Below are positions 12,801 to 23,169 of a stretch of 64,000 nt of DNA, one piece after another. The notes under the pieces were generated by a model, which was given only the letters and a program-made list of their open reading frames with translations, was not told where the DNA came from and ran no database searches. Numbering within the stretch: position 1 is the stretch's first letter; each line of letters begins with the position of its first letter. This DNA is from Dysidea avara (Eukaryota > Porifera > Demospongiae > Dictyoceratida > Dysideidae), in NCBI RefSeq assembly GCF_963678975.1, contig NC_089281.1, positions 29,724,559 through 29,788,558 on the forward strand, written 5' to 3'. The position numbers were made by a program, and so were the translations under genes.

Positions 12801-15800
12801 GAACTTTTAATCTCTAATTCAGTCATGGTTTGACTACTTTTTTTCACAGAGTCCAAATTTTCCTTGTACAAGTGCTTGTGTGTACAGTAAGGCTCTTGTT
12901 GATGTTTCTAATAGGGAAGTCATAGTGGTATCATATGTGTGGTAATTTTCAAGGAACAAATTTTAATAACTTTGTAATCATGAATTTATAAGCATCACCT
13001 TTGATTGCAGTGACAGCAAAACATATTGTTATTTTTTTTTTTTACTTTGAGGATTAAAAGGTTCACCCCTCAAAGTTTTCACCTATATAGCATATATGTA
13101 TGCTTATAAAACTAACCTGGCCATTGTAAGTGGTCTCTCTAATTGACAGTGAGGCTTCACTGTTCAGTAGTTTCTATGGAAGTTACAATTCAGTGAATGT
13201 AAATGGTTTGTATAATGGTCATCGTTTATACATGTTGTATGGGGTTAATTGTATTCAACTACGAATGGTTTTTGTACACATTAATTCCTAGTATCTTAGG
13301 GTGTGTATTGTGCACAAGTACAGGTTAATCATTTTATTGCTTTACATGGTAGATATTTGGTGATCCAGCTTGTGGGAATGGTATTCGTGAAGGAGAAGAA
13401 GTGTGCGACTGTGGCACCCCTGAGGTAGAACTAAATACTTTACTATAATGTAACACTATATTGTAGATGTGTGATGATCCTTGTTGTGATGCTACCACAT
13501 GTCAACTAGCAGCAGGTGCTGTGTGTAGCAACAGGGAGGCGTGTTGTTCTGACTGTCAAGTAAGTTGTTGTATTCATTTCATTGTACACATATAGTCCCC
13601 CACTGACTGGCTGGCTTGGTCATGTACTCCCCCATGTATAATTCTGGATGGATATCCTGGTAACCATAATTTGGGACACACACACAGCTATAATTTCTAA
13701 GATACTGCATATTGTACTGTTGTCTTTCTTCGGTGACTATGGATTTTTGTTATTTTAATAGTTTAGAACACAAGGATCACCTTGTAGAGCAGCTGCTGAC
13801 GAGTGTGACATTGCAGAGACTTGTACTGGTTCCTCTGGAGAGGTATAGTGTGTGTGTGTGTGTTGTGTGTGTGTGTGTTGTGTGTGCGTGCGTGCGTGCG
13901 TGTACTTGTACATGTGTGTATGTGTGTTTATAATAGTGTGTGTGGTATGTACACAAGAGTGACTTAATTACACTATACACATTACCACTTAGTGTCCAGC
14001 TGATCGGTCATTACAGGATGGGGCAGACTGTGATAATGGACAGGTAATCATTGTTATAGTAACTGTATCAATCAAGGTGTCATGTCTCTGTATATGACAA
14101 TTACATGTCAGTGTTAATTTTACAGGCATACTGCTTTGATGGAAGATGTCAAAATCTTGATAATATTTGTCAAGCCTTTTTTGGACCTTGTAAGTGATGC
14201 ACATTGTGAAATATGCATGATGCTCAAATCATTGCAGCTTCAACTTGGTATGATAGTACTACTAGAGATGTGATTATAATATAAATTATTCATACAATAA
14301 ATTTTATGTCTGTGATCTCTATAGATATACTGTATTATTTCATCATCCCCCTATAGCTGGTACCACATCTCCATCTGCTGGCACTCAAGTGTGTTTTAAT
14401 TTAAACACACGAGGAGATGTATTTGGTAACTGCGGCCACAACAGTGCAAATTATATTGCATGTACTTCTGTGTAAGTTTTGTAGTGGAATACTTTTGTAG
14501 TTTTAGAATGTTAATATTGCAGTAATGTGAACTGTGGACAGTTACATTGTATAAATGCTGGAGACTTCATGGGAAGCGTCGGTGCAAGTCTTCAGCTACC
14601 TAGTTTCACAACACAAGGAGTGACTTGCAAGTAAACAAAATATTTATATACTCATGAAAATTTTTAGTGATGATTTTGATTGTATAGGTCTTTCACAACA
14701 CAACCAGGATCCGACATAATGCCAGGGCTTGTTCCTAATGGAGCAAAATGTGGTAACAATCAAGTATGTCACTACAATAGGAGGTGTAGTGTATACATGT
14801 TGTTTGTGTGTAGGTGTGTATGAACCGTCAATGTGTTGCCCTGCAAATAACAGCTTGTCCTAGTGCTAACTCACTGCCTTGTTCTGGAAATGGAGTAAGA
14901 ATCATAATAACAGCTATGAACCATGTGCTACATGCTTATATTTGAGTATAACACAACACTCACACCTCTAATAGCACACACACACACACACACAACACAA
15001 CACAACACATACACACACAATGGACCAACCACTTACATTACTTCACTGTAGTTATACTATACACAGAAGCTGTTTTATTTATTTATTTCTGATTATTTGT
15101 TCTGTGCTAATGTAGCAATGTAATGACCTGAACCAGTGTACATGCAATGAAGGGTTTATGGGATCTAATTGTAACACTGTAACTGGATCTACAAATGGTG
15201 TGGTAACATTACATGTATGTGTTCTAATCACTATCACGTGCACACGCACACACACAGTTAATGGTGGCTGGACACAGTGGACATCATGGTCTGGCTGTAC
15301 AATGACTTGTGGCGGAGGTTCACGTACTCGAACACGTACTTGCACAAACCCGACTCCACAAGGATCTGGAGCTGATTGTGTCGGTAGTCCTTCCAGTACA
15401 GAAAGTTGCAACTTAGTGGCATGTCCTGGTCAGTGTGTGTGTATGTGTGTGTAGTGTGTTTGTGCGTGTGTGTATGTGTGTGTGTAGTGTGTTTGGTGTT
15501 GTGTGTGTGTGTGTGTGTGAGTGTATGTGTGTGTGAGTGTATGTGTGTGTGATGTAGCATATGTTTAATGATACGTTTAATATTTCCAACCAATAAGTAA
15601 AGAGGAGGTGAGATAGCGGTCTGGCCACACCATACTAGGATGTTCATTCCTTTTACTGAGATGACTTATGACCTTATCAATACTTTATGTTGTAATGTTT
15701 AGTTAGTGTGTACGATGCATTGTAAGTGTTTTGGATTAAGTGTTGGGAAGTATCATTGACAGTGTACACTATGTGACATGAAGTTTAGTAGTATACTGTG

Positions 15801-18800
15801 TATGTGTGTTTGTTACTTCTCACTACCTTGTTTGGTGGTACTATTTAGTAGTTGTACATGAAATTGTACTACCCATTATTTTATTGGTGTTCTGTGTGTG
15901 TGTCATGTGACAATATAGTAACTAATGTACAAATATAGTGAAGGATGTTGGGGTGGTGTTATCTAACAATAATCATGAAGTGAAGAAAGCACTTGATAAA
16001 CTATTATTTTGTCAACTATTCTTTGAAACTGCTAATGTCATGTCAGTGTGTGTAGATGGTTGATAAGCAGTGCTGATAGGCTGTAAAAATTGTCTTGTAT
16101 GCTTAGGTGGGGAAGGCTTAGGTGGGGACGGCTTTAGAAGATTATACTTTATAAAATACCATATTGCCTTAATGCCTGCTGAAGGTTTCAAGCTTTTTGT
16201 GCAGTCTGATGAGAAGAGTTACAAATTAAATGCATCTATGCATCTACCTATGTCTGTCTGTCTCATGTCTAATGTATTTATTATTTGTTTGTTTGTTATC
16301 AGTGGATGGTCAGTGGGGAGTGTTTGGCAGTTGGTCTAGTTGTAGTGTCACTTGTGGTGGTGGTGTAAGAACTAGAGAACGATCTTGTGACAATCCCCCA
16401 CCATCTGGGGGTGGTGCAGATTGTGTAGGGAGATCAACCCGTCAACAAAGCTGTAATTTAGATGATTGCCCTGGTGAGAGATTAGGTGATGTTGTTCTGC
16501 ATTAAAATAAGTAGATGAACTAAGGGATGGTGTGCAGGAAGATGGATAGGTGTTTATCAAAACATGCTGCTTTAAGGCTAAAGGTCCAAAGCTTTTGTAC
16601 AGTCTGTTTTTTGAGCTAGTTACAACATTTGACAACATCTATACATCTACCTGTACCTGTCTGATGACTCTGATCTCTGTTTCTCACGTTATCATTGATC
16701 TTGTTCATTATCAGTGGATGGTCAGTGGGGAGCGTTTGGCAGTTGGTCTAGTTGTAGTGTCACTTGTGGTGGTGGTGTACGGACTAGAGAACGATCTTGT
16801 GACAGTCCCCCACCATCTGGGGGTGGTGCAGATTGTGCAGGAAGTTCAACCAGCGGAGAGGACTGCAACACAGATGGTTGTCCTGGTGAGAAAACTAAAA
16901 GTGCCGGTTACAACTTTCTGCATTCTTCATGTTTCAACTACATGTTTCTGACTCCCTGTATTGACAGGCTTTTAGCCTTCTCACAGGTCCCTAGTGGGAT
17001 AGCATTCACAGAACAGAAACTTCATGTAATTCAGAATTGGAATTACTACGTAGTGAAGTCTTGGCACTTTCCAAAGGAAAAAAATTACTATCAAACAAGT
17101 GCATATATTCTAATCCACTGTAGTGTTGTAACAGGTTTTGCATTAGCAGGTTTAATTGGCTTTGATGTAAGGTGATCTTTGATAATTGATAAACAATTAA
17201 TGTAGTGCTACACAACAAATATGTTCCCTTATTACCCTGTAGTTCCTGTCATCCTAGGTATATATCATGGTATACTTATTAGTAACTGTAATCCAGCAGT
17301 TGTCAACTCAAGCATACTCAGAGACAGGTTTGAACAAAATACAAAATTCATTCAGTAACAGTTGCTACAGTTCAATGAGTTCATTACTGAACTCATATGC
17401 ATGACTCCTAGGATTTAATGCTTGCATAACTAATATGTTTGGTGAGGAAATTCAGACATACATGATTGTGGGTAGACCATTATCATATTCATCTTGTGGA
17501 GGTGGTAGCACCACATGTGTATGAAGTACAATATTTTAGAAGAGTAGAATACCAGTTTGATTTTGTTGTATAACAGTCATAGGTGGTACCAGGAGCTCAT
17601 CGAGTCCGAAGGACGGACTCAATGAGCTCCTGGTGGTACTCACCTAACAGCAAGAGGAGGGCACACCCAGGCCAGGGAGAAATGTCCTCTGGAAACAATG
17701 TTAACTAGTATATTATCTTGAGTCAGCCTTTCATCTAACCAGGGTGTGTGCCACTATTTCATATTTTCACTGTATATACTAGCATTATGAATACAGCTAG
17801 ACCAATAATAACGGGTGTGTCATCGTGATTGAGTAAATAGATTGTTAAGAGGTGTGGTCTCAGTGCACAATCGTGGCATGGTCTTGAAGTTATCGTGAAG
17901 TTACAGGTATCCACCGAGCTTAAATAAGTTTGCGGTATCAAAATATGCTGCTCAAGGAAAGTGTTGAAAGGGAAAATTAATGCCCCAATATGGTTTCATT
18001 GCATGAAGAAGGACGAAGATCAGCCTGGCTGAAGATAAAGGGAAGACAAGATGCATAGGGCACACACTCGTTGGAACCTCAAAAGGCACATGCTACTGGT
18101 AAGTTTGTTATTGTGGCGTAAAATGGTGGCCATACATTATTTCATTTGGCCTCCAGCCTTGCGACTGTGGCAGGCAGGTAGGCTGGCAGACAAAATTTGA
18201 GTTTCGGCTATTTGAAATATATATATATCTGGCGCCTGTGTTTTCTTGTTTTTTTAAAAAAATTGTATTTGATGTCAGATAAAGTAACATTAACATTATT
18301 CTGTAAAGATGATTTTCATTGCATAAGATGTCTCTAGGATGATGTTTAAAGGCAGCAGTGCGAGTCACTTTTGGGGTTCCCTAATTAAACAGTACTACCA
18401 TACTGTTCGATATATACTCAATTTTACGAGACATTAGAATATCATTATTGCATCTGCATGGGTGGTCTGTATATCAATTGTAAAGATATTATTAAGTAGT
18501 AGCAGGAGCTTATAAGTGCCCAAAGGTGCGAAAACACTGCAGTAATGGAAGTTATTGACTGCTCTATTAGAGTATTTTGATTGTTTATGAAATTGTTACT
18601 CAAAGATAGGGATGTCCCTAAATCTACTTTACACAGTTTCTCTCTACAGATAAATAGTACAGTGCATGTATAGCACAGCTGCAATATGAATGGTAGAAGG
18701 AGGTGATTTTCCTAAAATGTCCCGACCATTGAGCTACCATATTTGACATTAGTGTTCCTCTATACTGTGATTGCAATGAAGACCACAGTTTGTAGTATAA

Positions 18801-21390
18801 TAAATATGTAGTGACTTTATATCACTAATAACATCACACAGTCATAGTACTATGCCATCTTTTTCTAGTGGATGGTAGCTGGGGCTCATGGTCAACTTAT
18901 AGCTCATGCTCTGCAACATGTGGAGGGGGTGTTCAAACAAGACAACGTTCTTGTGACAACCCACCACCCTCAGGTGGTGGCACGGACTGTCTAGGAGTCT
19001 CCACTGATGAGCAAGCATGTGGCTCTACTGCATGTCCTGGTAAGACTACAACACTTATTCCTTGCAGTAATAACCCACTATAGATGGTACTGTTAATGGT
19101 ATATGGGGTCCATGGACAAGCTGGTCATCTTGTTCCACTACTTGTGGAAATGGTCAACAAACAAGACAAAGAGAGTGTGATAATCCTCCACCATCATCAG
19201 GAGGAATGGACTGTGTTGGAGACTCAACTGGAACTGCAGCCTGTAATGTTGCTGACTGTCCTACTGGTGAGAATCAGTCTTGTATGTATAACTTTTTAGA
19301 AGCCATGAATAAAGATTTTAAAAATAGGAGATGTGTAGTAATGTTTTGATTTCCAAACCAACATGTGAACAACAGAGAATTGTAGTGAATTTTGAATGTC
19401 AATATGGCGCATGAAAATTAGCTTTACAATGATTGATTTTTATAATTACAAGTAAAGAGACCCTTAGAAACCCTTAGTAGGTATCTTATTTACAAGGAAG
19501 TTTGGACCAAATTCATAATTCGTTCTACAAATAAGGTAGTATTGCTATAAAAAGAACAAGATACTCAAATAGAACAGTCAATGAACTACTCTAATAAAGC
19601 AGTCCCTAATATACAGTACTACCATACTGTATGATAAAGCATATGATTAGTATCTCAAAAATAACAGCGCAAATTGACCAATGAGCAAATATCTTCTCTT
19701 TTTTTGTACTAAACCATTCACACTAATTTCTCAGTCTTCTATTATTTTAGCTGGTTGCTATAAAGTAATTTATATTTTACAAACAACTAATCATGAAGAA
19801 TTGAGCTTTTCTAGCAAAAAGTATCACCCTGAAACCAGCCTCAATTTCCCTTCATGATAGCTTGGCAGGCCTAAAAATGTCTTCAGACTAATCCCAAATC
19901 CTTCCAAAAAGTTTTTGTGGCCTGCCTGCCTGCCTGCCTGCCTGCCTTGCCTGCCTGCCTTCCTGCCTGCCTGACTGACTGACTGATGCCTCACTGACTG
20001 ATGCCTCCAGCCAAGCATAACTTGACAATGAATATGGCTGTAGGCTTGATTTCTTCACTATTCGACGTCACTTCATCCCGAGATGTGCCTTTTCACCAAC
20101 TGCAGTGCGTACACTACACGCATCATGGACTTACCTTTGTCCTTCTATGTTGCAGTTCTTTTCACTGACAATGCAAGTTGTTGATTCGAAACAGCACAAT
20201 GTGGCTTCCCTGTGGCTGTGTTGGCTTGTTGCCCTTATTTTCTGTAGCAACAGGATTGATTGTTGAGATGCTTCTTGTGTAAAAATTAGGAGTTTAAAGT
20301 TGGATTAGGGTTAAAAAGAAACAGCTAAAAGGTGGTGAAACAAGGAAGGTTACCTATACCTGCAGATATACTAATGGATATGTAATCCCTCATTCAGTCA
20401 TGGTTATAGACTGGATTTAATGTCCACTAGTATATCTGCAGGTATAGGCAACCTTCCTTATTTCACCGCTTTTTTCTTTGGTCCCTAATCTTTCCTATTC
20501 TACTTGTTTGTTGTAGCAGTGGACGTGTCCCATAATTATCATGTATCTCAAATTTCCTACATTATGCACTGTCACTTGTTCTCTTTACATTTTGTGAATA
20601 TTCTTTTAGGTGATGGTGGAAGTGATTCCCAAGGAGGTACGTTGAGTAACATAACAAGTTACACTACAGTATTACTAATGTGTATAGGTGGTAGTGGTGG
20701 TGGTTCATCAGGTGCTGCAATTGGTGGAGCTGTGGCAGCCATTGTGATTGTTGTTATAATCATTGTCATATTTATCGTGGCATTTGTGGTGTACAGACGA
20801 AGGAAAGGAACCAAATACTCACATGCACCAACAAGGTATGCAGTCTTCTACCATCTATCACTACGTAAATTGGTTTGTCTTATAGGGAAGTTGACTTTGG
20901 CTATTCTGCCAGGAATGATACAGTATTTACTGCTGCTGCACAGAGCAATGGAGCTGCTTACCCACCTCGTCCCCCAGCTCCAGCAAGACCTGCACCAGTT
21001 CCAGTTAGAAGTTACAATCCTCCTCCTTCAGCTGCTGCTGTGAACCAACCAAGCAGGAGACCACCCCCAGCACCTCCTGGTACATCAGCCCCACCCTCTC
21101 AGTATCCCACGGTGCAATCTACAGCCCCACCCCCTCCATATTCTAGTGTACAACAAAATCAGGGTTATCCGATAGCACCACCCAAACCACAGGCAGCTCC
21201 CAAACCACAGGCAGCTCCCAAACCACAAGCAGCCCCTAAACCACAAGCACCATCTAGACCACAAGGACCTCCAGTAACTGCTCCAAGAACTAAACCTCCT
21301 GTATGGCCTCCTGTTAGTGACAACACTGATGGAAGAGGACCTCCTCCAACGGCCCCAAAGAAACCATTGAAACCTCCTCCCAGAAACTAA
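9871..21390 (+). CDS. Membrane ADAM metalloprotease with five TSP1 repeats
   Basis: 32 exons: 9871-9976, 10131-10195, 10287-10360, 10445-10508, 10554-10636, 10809-10881, 10931-10997, 11044-11108, 11160-11219, 11279-11350, 11402-11571, 11621-11787, 12038-12092, 12237-12336, 13353-13424, 13467-13559, 13762-13842, 13993-14043, 14126-14189, 14357-14471, 14523-14630, 14688-14763, 14814-14894, 15116-15197, 15258-15428, 16303-16473, 16715-16885, 18869-19039, 19084-19266, 20610-20636, 20688-20835, 20886-21390 (1196 aa). Order: signal peptide (1-23); propeptide with a candidate cysteine switch (Cys177); RVRR at 199-202, a furin-type site; reprolysin domain with zinc motif [12 protein letters not shown] (342-353) and Met-turn CIMS; disintegrin (about 408-500, no RGD); ADAM cysteine-rich; EGF (655-681); TSP1 x5 (682-970); Gly/Ser linker; TM helix (about 989-1013) then YRRRK; proline-rich tail with PKPQAA repeats and PxxP motifs. 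It is predicted to be an active ectodomain-processing protease. The start ATG is followed at once by the signal peptide. The hybrid architecture is unlike the canonical ADAM and ADAMTS families. Confidence 0.93.
11621..11787 (+). other. Exon encoding the zinc-binding active site of the ADAM protease
   Basis: This exon encodes the active-site helix [14 protein letters not shown]. The three zinc-binding His and the general-base Glu are all present. The residue that is usually Gly in ADAM proteins (HExxHxxGxxHD) is Asp here. ADAMTS proteases usually have Asn or Ser at that position (as in HELGHVFNMPHD), so the site resembles ADAMTS at this residue, although the following disintegrin and cysteine-rich domains are ADAM-type. 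Confidence 0.85.
12570..12800 (+). repeat. Dispersed repeat (TTCAACATTGCTTCATCCTG family), copy 1
   Basis: The order CTTGATTTTTCATTGTTCAA, then GCTTCATCCTGACAGGTGCC, then ATGAACTTATCTTTGTCCTC is shared with copies at 19965-20345 (+) and in reverse complement at 59235-59345 and 59850-60090. The copy ends near GTGAAGCAAGGGAGGTCGTC, which also occurs in the 20328-20474 hairpin. No open frame is conserved. It is probably a non-autonomous transposon family. Confidence 0.7.
13843..13935 (+). repeat. GT-rich microsatellite starting at a 5' splice site
   Basis: The (TG)n tract begins within 10 bases of the donor of disintegrin exon 13762-13842 and contains GCGTGCGTGCGT. A similar tract (15429-15560) starts at the donor of the first TSP1 exon. 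Confidence 0.85.
15429..15560 (+). repeat. GT microsatellite abutting the first TSP1 exon
   Basis: (GT)n runs directly from the donor GTCAGT of exon 15258-15428. A CA/ACA tract (about 14973-15020) and the CACACACACAG acceptor tract at 15243-15257 flank the same region, so the TSP1-1 exon is embedded between dinucleotide arrays. Confidence 0.85.
17584..17639. repeat. Near-perfect 20-bp-arm hairpin
   Basis: CCAGGAGCTCATCGAGTCCG (17589-17608) is followed after five bases by its reverse complement with one mismatch (17614-17633). It sits in the 2-kb intron between TSP1 exons 3 and 4. No coding or known regulatory role is visible. Confidence 0.85.
19920..19990 (+). repeat. (CCTG)n microsatellite grading into (GACT)n
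   Basis: The CCTG tetramer array (19920-19971) passes into GACTGACTGACTGATGCC, which is also the edge of the dispersed-repeat copy that follows. CAGTCAGTCAGT runs at the same edge in the reverse-oriented copies near 59340 and 60075. Confidence 0.9.
19965..20345 (+). repeat. Dispersed repeat (TTCAACATTGCTTCATCCTG family), copy 2
   Basis: It begins in GACTGACTGATGCC and shares GGCTTGATTTCTTCACTATT, GTCACTTCATCCCGAGATGT and CATGGACTTACCTTTGTCCT with the other copies. It merges with the inverted repeat at 20328-20474. Confidence 0.75.
20328..20474. repeat. Inverted repeat with about 46-bp arms
   Basis: 20328-20372 and 20428-20474 are reverse complements with few mismatches, sharing TATACCTGCAGATATACTA. 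The hairpin may be the fold-back end of the dispersed repeat. It lies in the intron before the linker exon 20610-20636. Confidence 0.8.
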
Positions 21391-21550
21391 TTATATTTTT
21401 CTATATTATTTTATATTATTTAATTATTACACTGTAAAATTGTAGAACATAATTGTGTGCATATTTTTAAAAATTGTTCCATTATTCAACAATGTGTGTT
21501 TTATTAGAGTGTTATAGCTAGGTGGATTAGTAACAGAAACGCTGCATACC

Positions 21551-21556
21551 AATAAA
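21551..21556 (+). terminator. Candidate polyadenylation signal of the ADAM-TSP1 gene
   Basis: AATAAA lies 161 bases after the stop codon and is the first AATAAA downstream of it. The 3' UTR before it is very A+T rich. Confidence 0.5.
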
Positions 21557-23169
21557 GTTGGCAAGCAATGAATCTGATTATTAACTGTTGATGAAACACT
21601 CTAGCTAGTTACTATTGTGAAGTCACTTAACTTAATGTGTGGCAATAATTGAATACCTATACTGCACTACTGTGATCAGAACTGAAAGTCAATGTTGCTA
21701 GCAAGTCTGGATGAGTGGCAGAGAATCAGTCTTGTGTTCACAGTAAAATAACTACACTATTGTTTTATGTAACAACACTCAATACTAATATTTTGTAGTG
21801 ACATCATTCACTATGTAGTGATCATGAGGGTCACTACAAGAAACATAAATAATGACTGAGTATTGTGGCAGAAATTATAATTGAAATTCGTTAGCTTACA
21901 GTGTGAACTGCAGCTACTAACTGCTTTAGTCTACATCATATCATTGACCAATAGCTACTTAATAGACAATTGATTTCATAATAAGCGTTAATTAACAAGA
22001 GCATTTTTATTATGTTTGATTGTCTATAGTGATTGTGCATTACTGGTTAACAATCATAAAATATAGAACTGTTGCCCCTAGCAACCTGAATTTTACATTA
22101 TTTTTCCAATTTTAGGATAGCATATCATATATTTTGTGAAGTTTGTAGTTTTCCCATACATTATTTATGTGAGGGGGCAACTGTATGGGATGAAATGTCA
22201 CTCTTATGACCTAGACTATCCGTTAAAACTTAGAGAGCCGGTTTGTTTTGACATTCACACCTACCGGCAAATAATGTAAAATTCAGGTTGCTAAGGAAAA
22301 CAGTTAATTAATGCTCAACTTTTGCCTACTAGCTACACGTCAAGTGGCACTGGTCAGATTGCAGCCTGAACCTGAATTGAAAGACTTATGTTAGTATTAA
22401 TTAGCATGTTTAAGCGGGCATTAATAAACAGACTGAGATGGCTGCATTTGACATCTGCTAGCTAGATCAATACTGTAACTGTAGCTATATAGTAGTACAT
22501 TTTTAAAGTTTAGCATAATTATGTTATGTCAGCCGGCAGTCGACCACTAACTGAAGGCTTCCTTGCATAATGATGGTGCTTGCTAGCTCTATATATCCTC
22601 TTCACACTGTATTAATGTCGCACCACCCTTGGGCTTAATCTCTTATTAATTATTTTTTACTTCCCCGGGGTATCCGGTACCCCTTGCCACCACCAGCACT
22701 AGATGTTGAAGTGCTAGCCAAAAGAAAGACTAAAAGCCACCCTTGGGCTTAATCTCGCCCTCAGATCTTGTGGTTTGGGCGAGACTAACTTGGGCTCACT
22801 AGTACTACTAAATGTAGCGCAAGGCTATGTGTGACACGGTGCACGTGACTGTCAACTGAGTTGAGAGTCTACCACAGCAACACTCAAGAAGACGTTTCGA
22901 TTTCCGTTTTGGGAAACCTCAAACAATATAAAACTATTTTATCGGTCAAAAGTTCATGCCCACGCCTTCTTCCTAAAAATGCAAGCATTATTGTAACCTT
23001 CGCCCCCGTAGTAAAATGGAGTCTTGTAAAGTTTTAGTATAATTGATCCGATTCAAACAAGACAATCGTTGGGTCTTCGGTGAAGTCGTATCGCACATGC
23101 TTTAGAAACATCATTTATGTTGTATTCGTCAGCTGAACGAAGAGATTGCAGACTGTAGGAGAGATTTAA
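21557..23169. other. Intergenic region upstream of the PP2A B55 gene
   Basis: No exon was detected. Contents: the MITE at 22066-22308; a direct repeat CACCCTTGGGCTTAATCTC at about 22622 and 22738; and a palindromic GGGGTATCCGGTACCCC near 22668. From about 22850 to 23160 CpG is less depleted and the DNA less A+T rich, as expected for a promoter/5' UTR. No TATA box is obvious. Confidence 0.5.
22066..22308. mobile_element. MITE with 25-bp perfect terminal inverted repeats
   Basis: TAGCAACCTGAATTTTACAT begins the left arm (22079-22103). The right arm (22269-22293) is its exact reverse complement over 25 bp, with weaker symmetry extending outward through AACTGTT. The total is about 240 bp with no coding content. 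Confidence 0.85.

Larger units (their letters stand above)
15258..19266 (+). other. Block of five TSP1-encoding exons, all phase 1-1
   Basis: Exons 15258-15428, 16303-16473, 16715-16885 and 18869-19039 are each exactly 171 nt; 19084-19266 is 183 nt. Each encodes one complete TSP1 repeat with six Cys and a CxxTCG site of the kind that is O-fucosylated (CTMTCG, CSVTCG, CSVTCG, CSATCG, CSTTCG). WxxW C-mannosylation motifs are intact in repeats 1 (WTQWTSW) and 5 (WGPWTSW), half-kept in 4 (WGSW), and degraded in 2 and 3 (WGVF, WGAF). Symmetric 1-1 phases allow insertion or loss of any exon without a frameshift. Repeats 2 and 3 are nearly identical, as is part of their flanking intron sequence, which points to a recent duplication. 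Confidence 0.95.
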
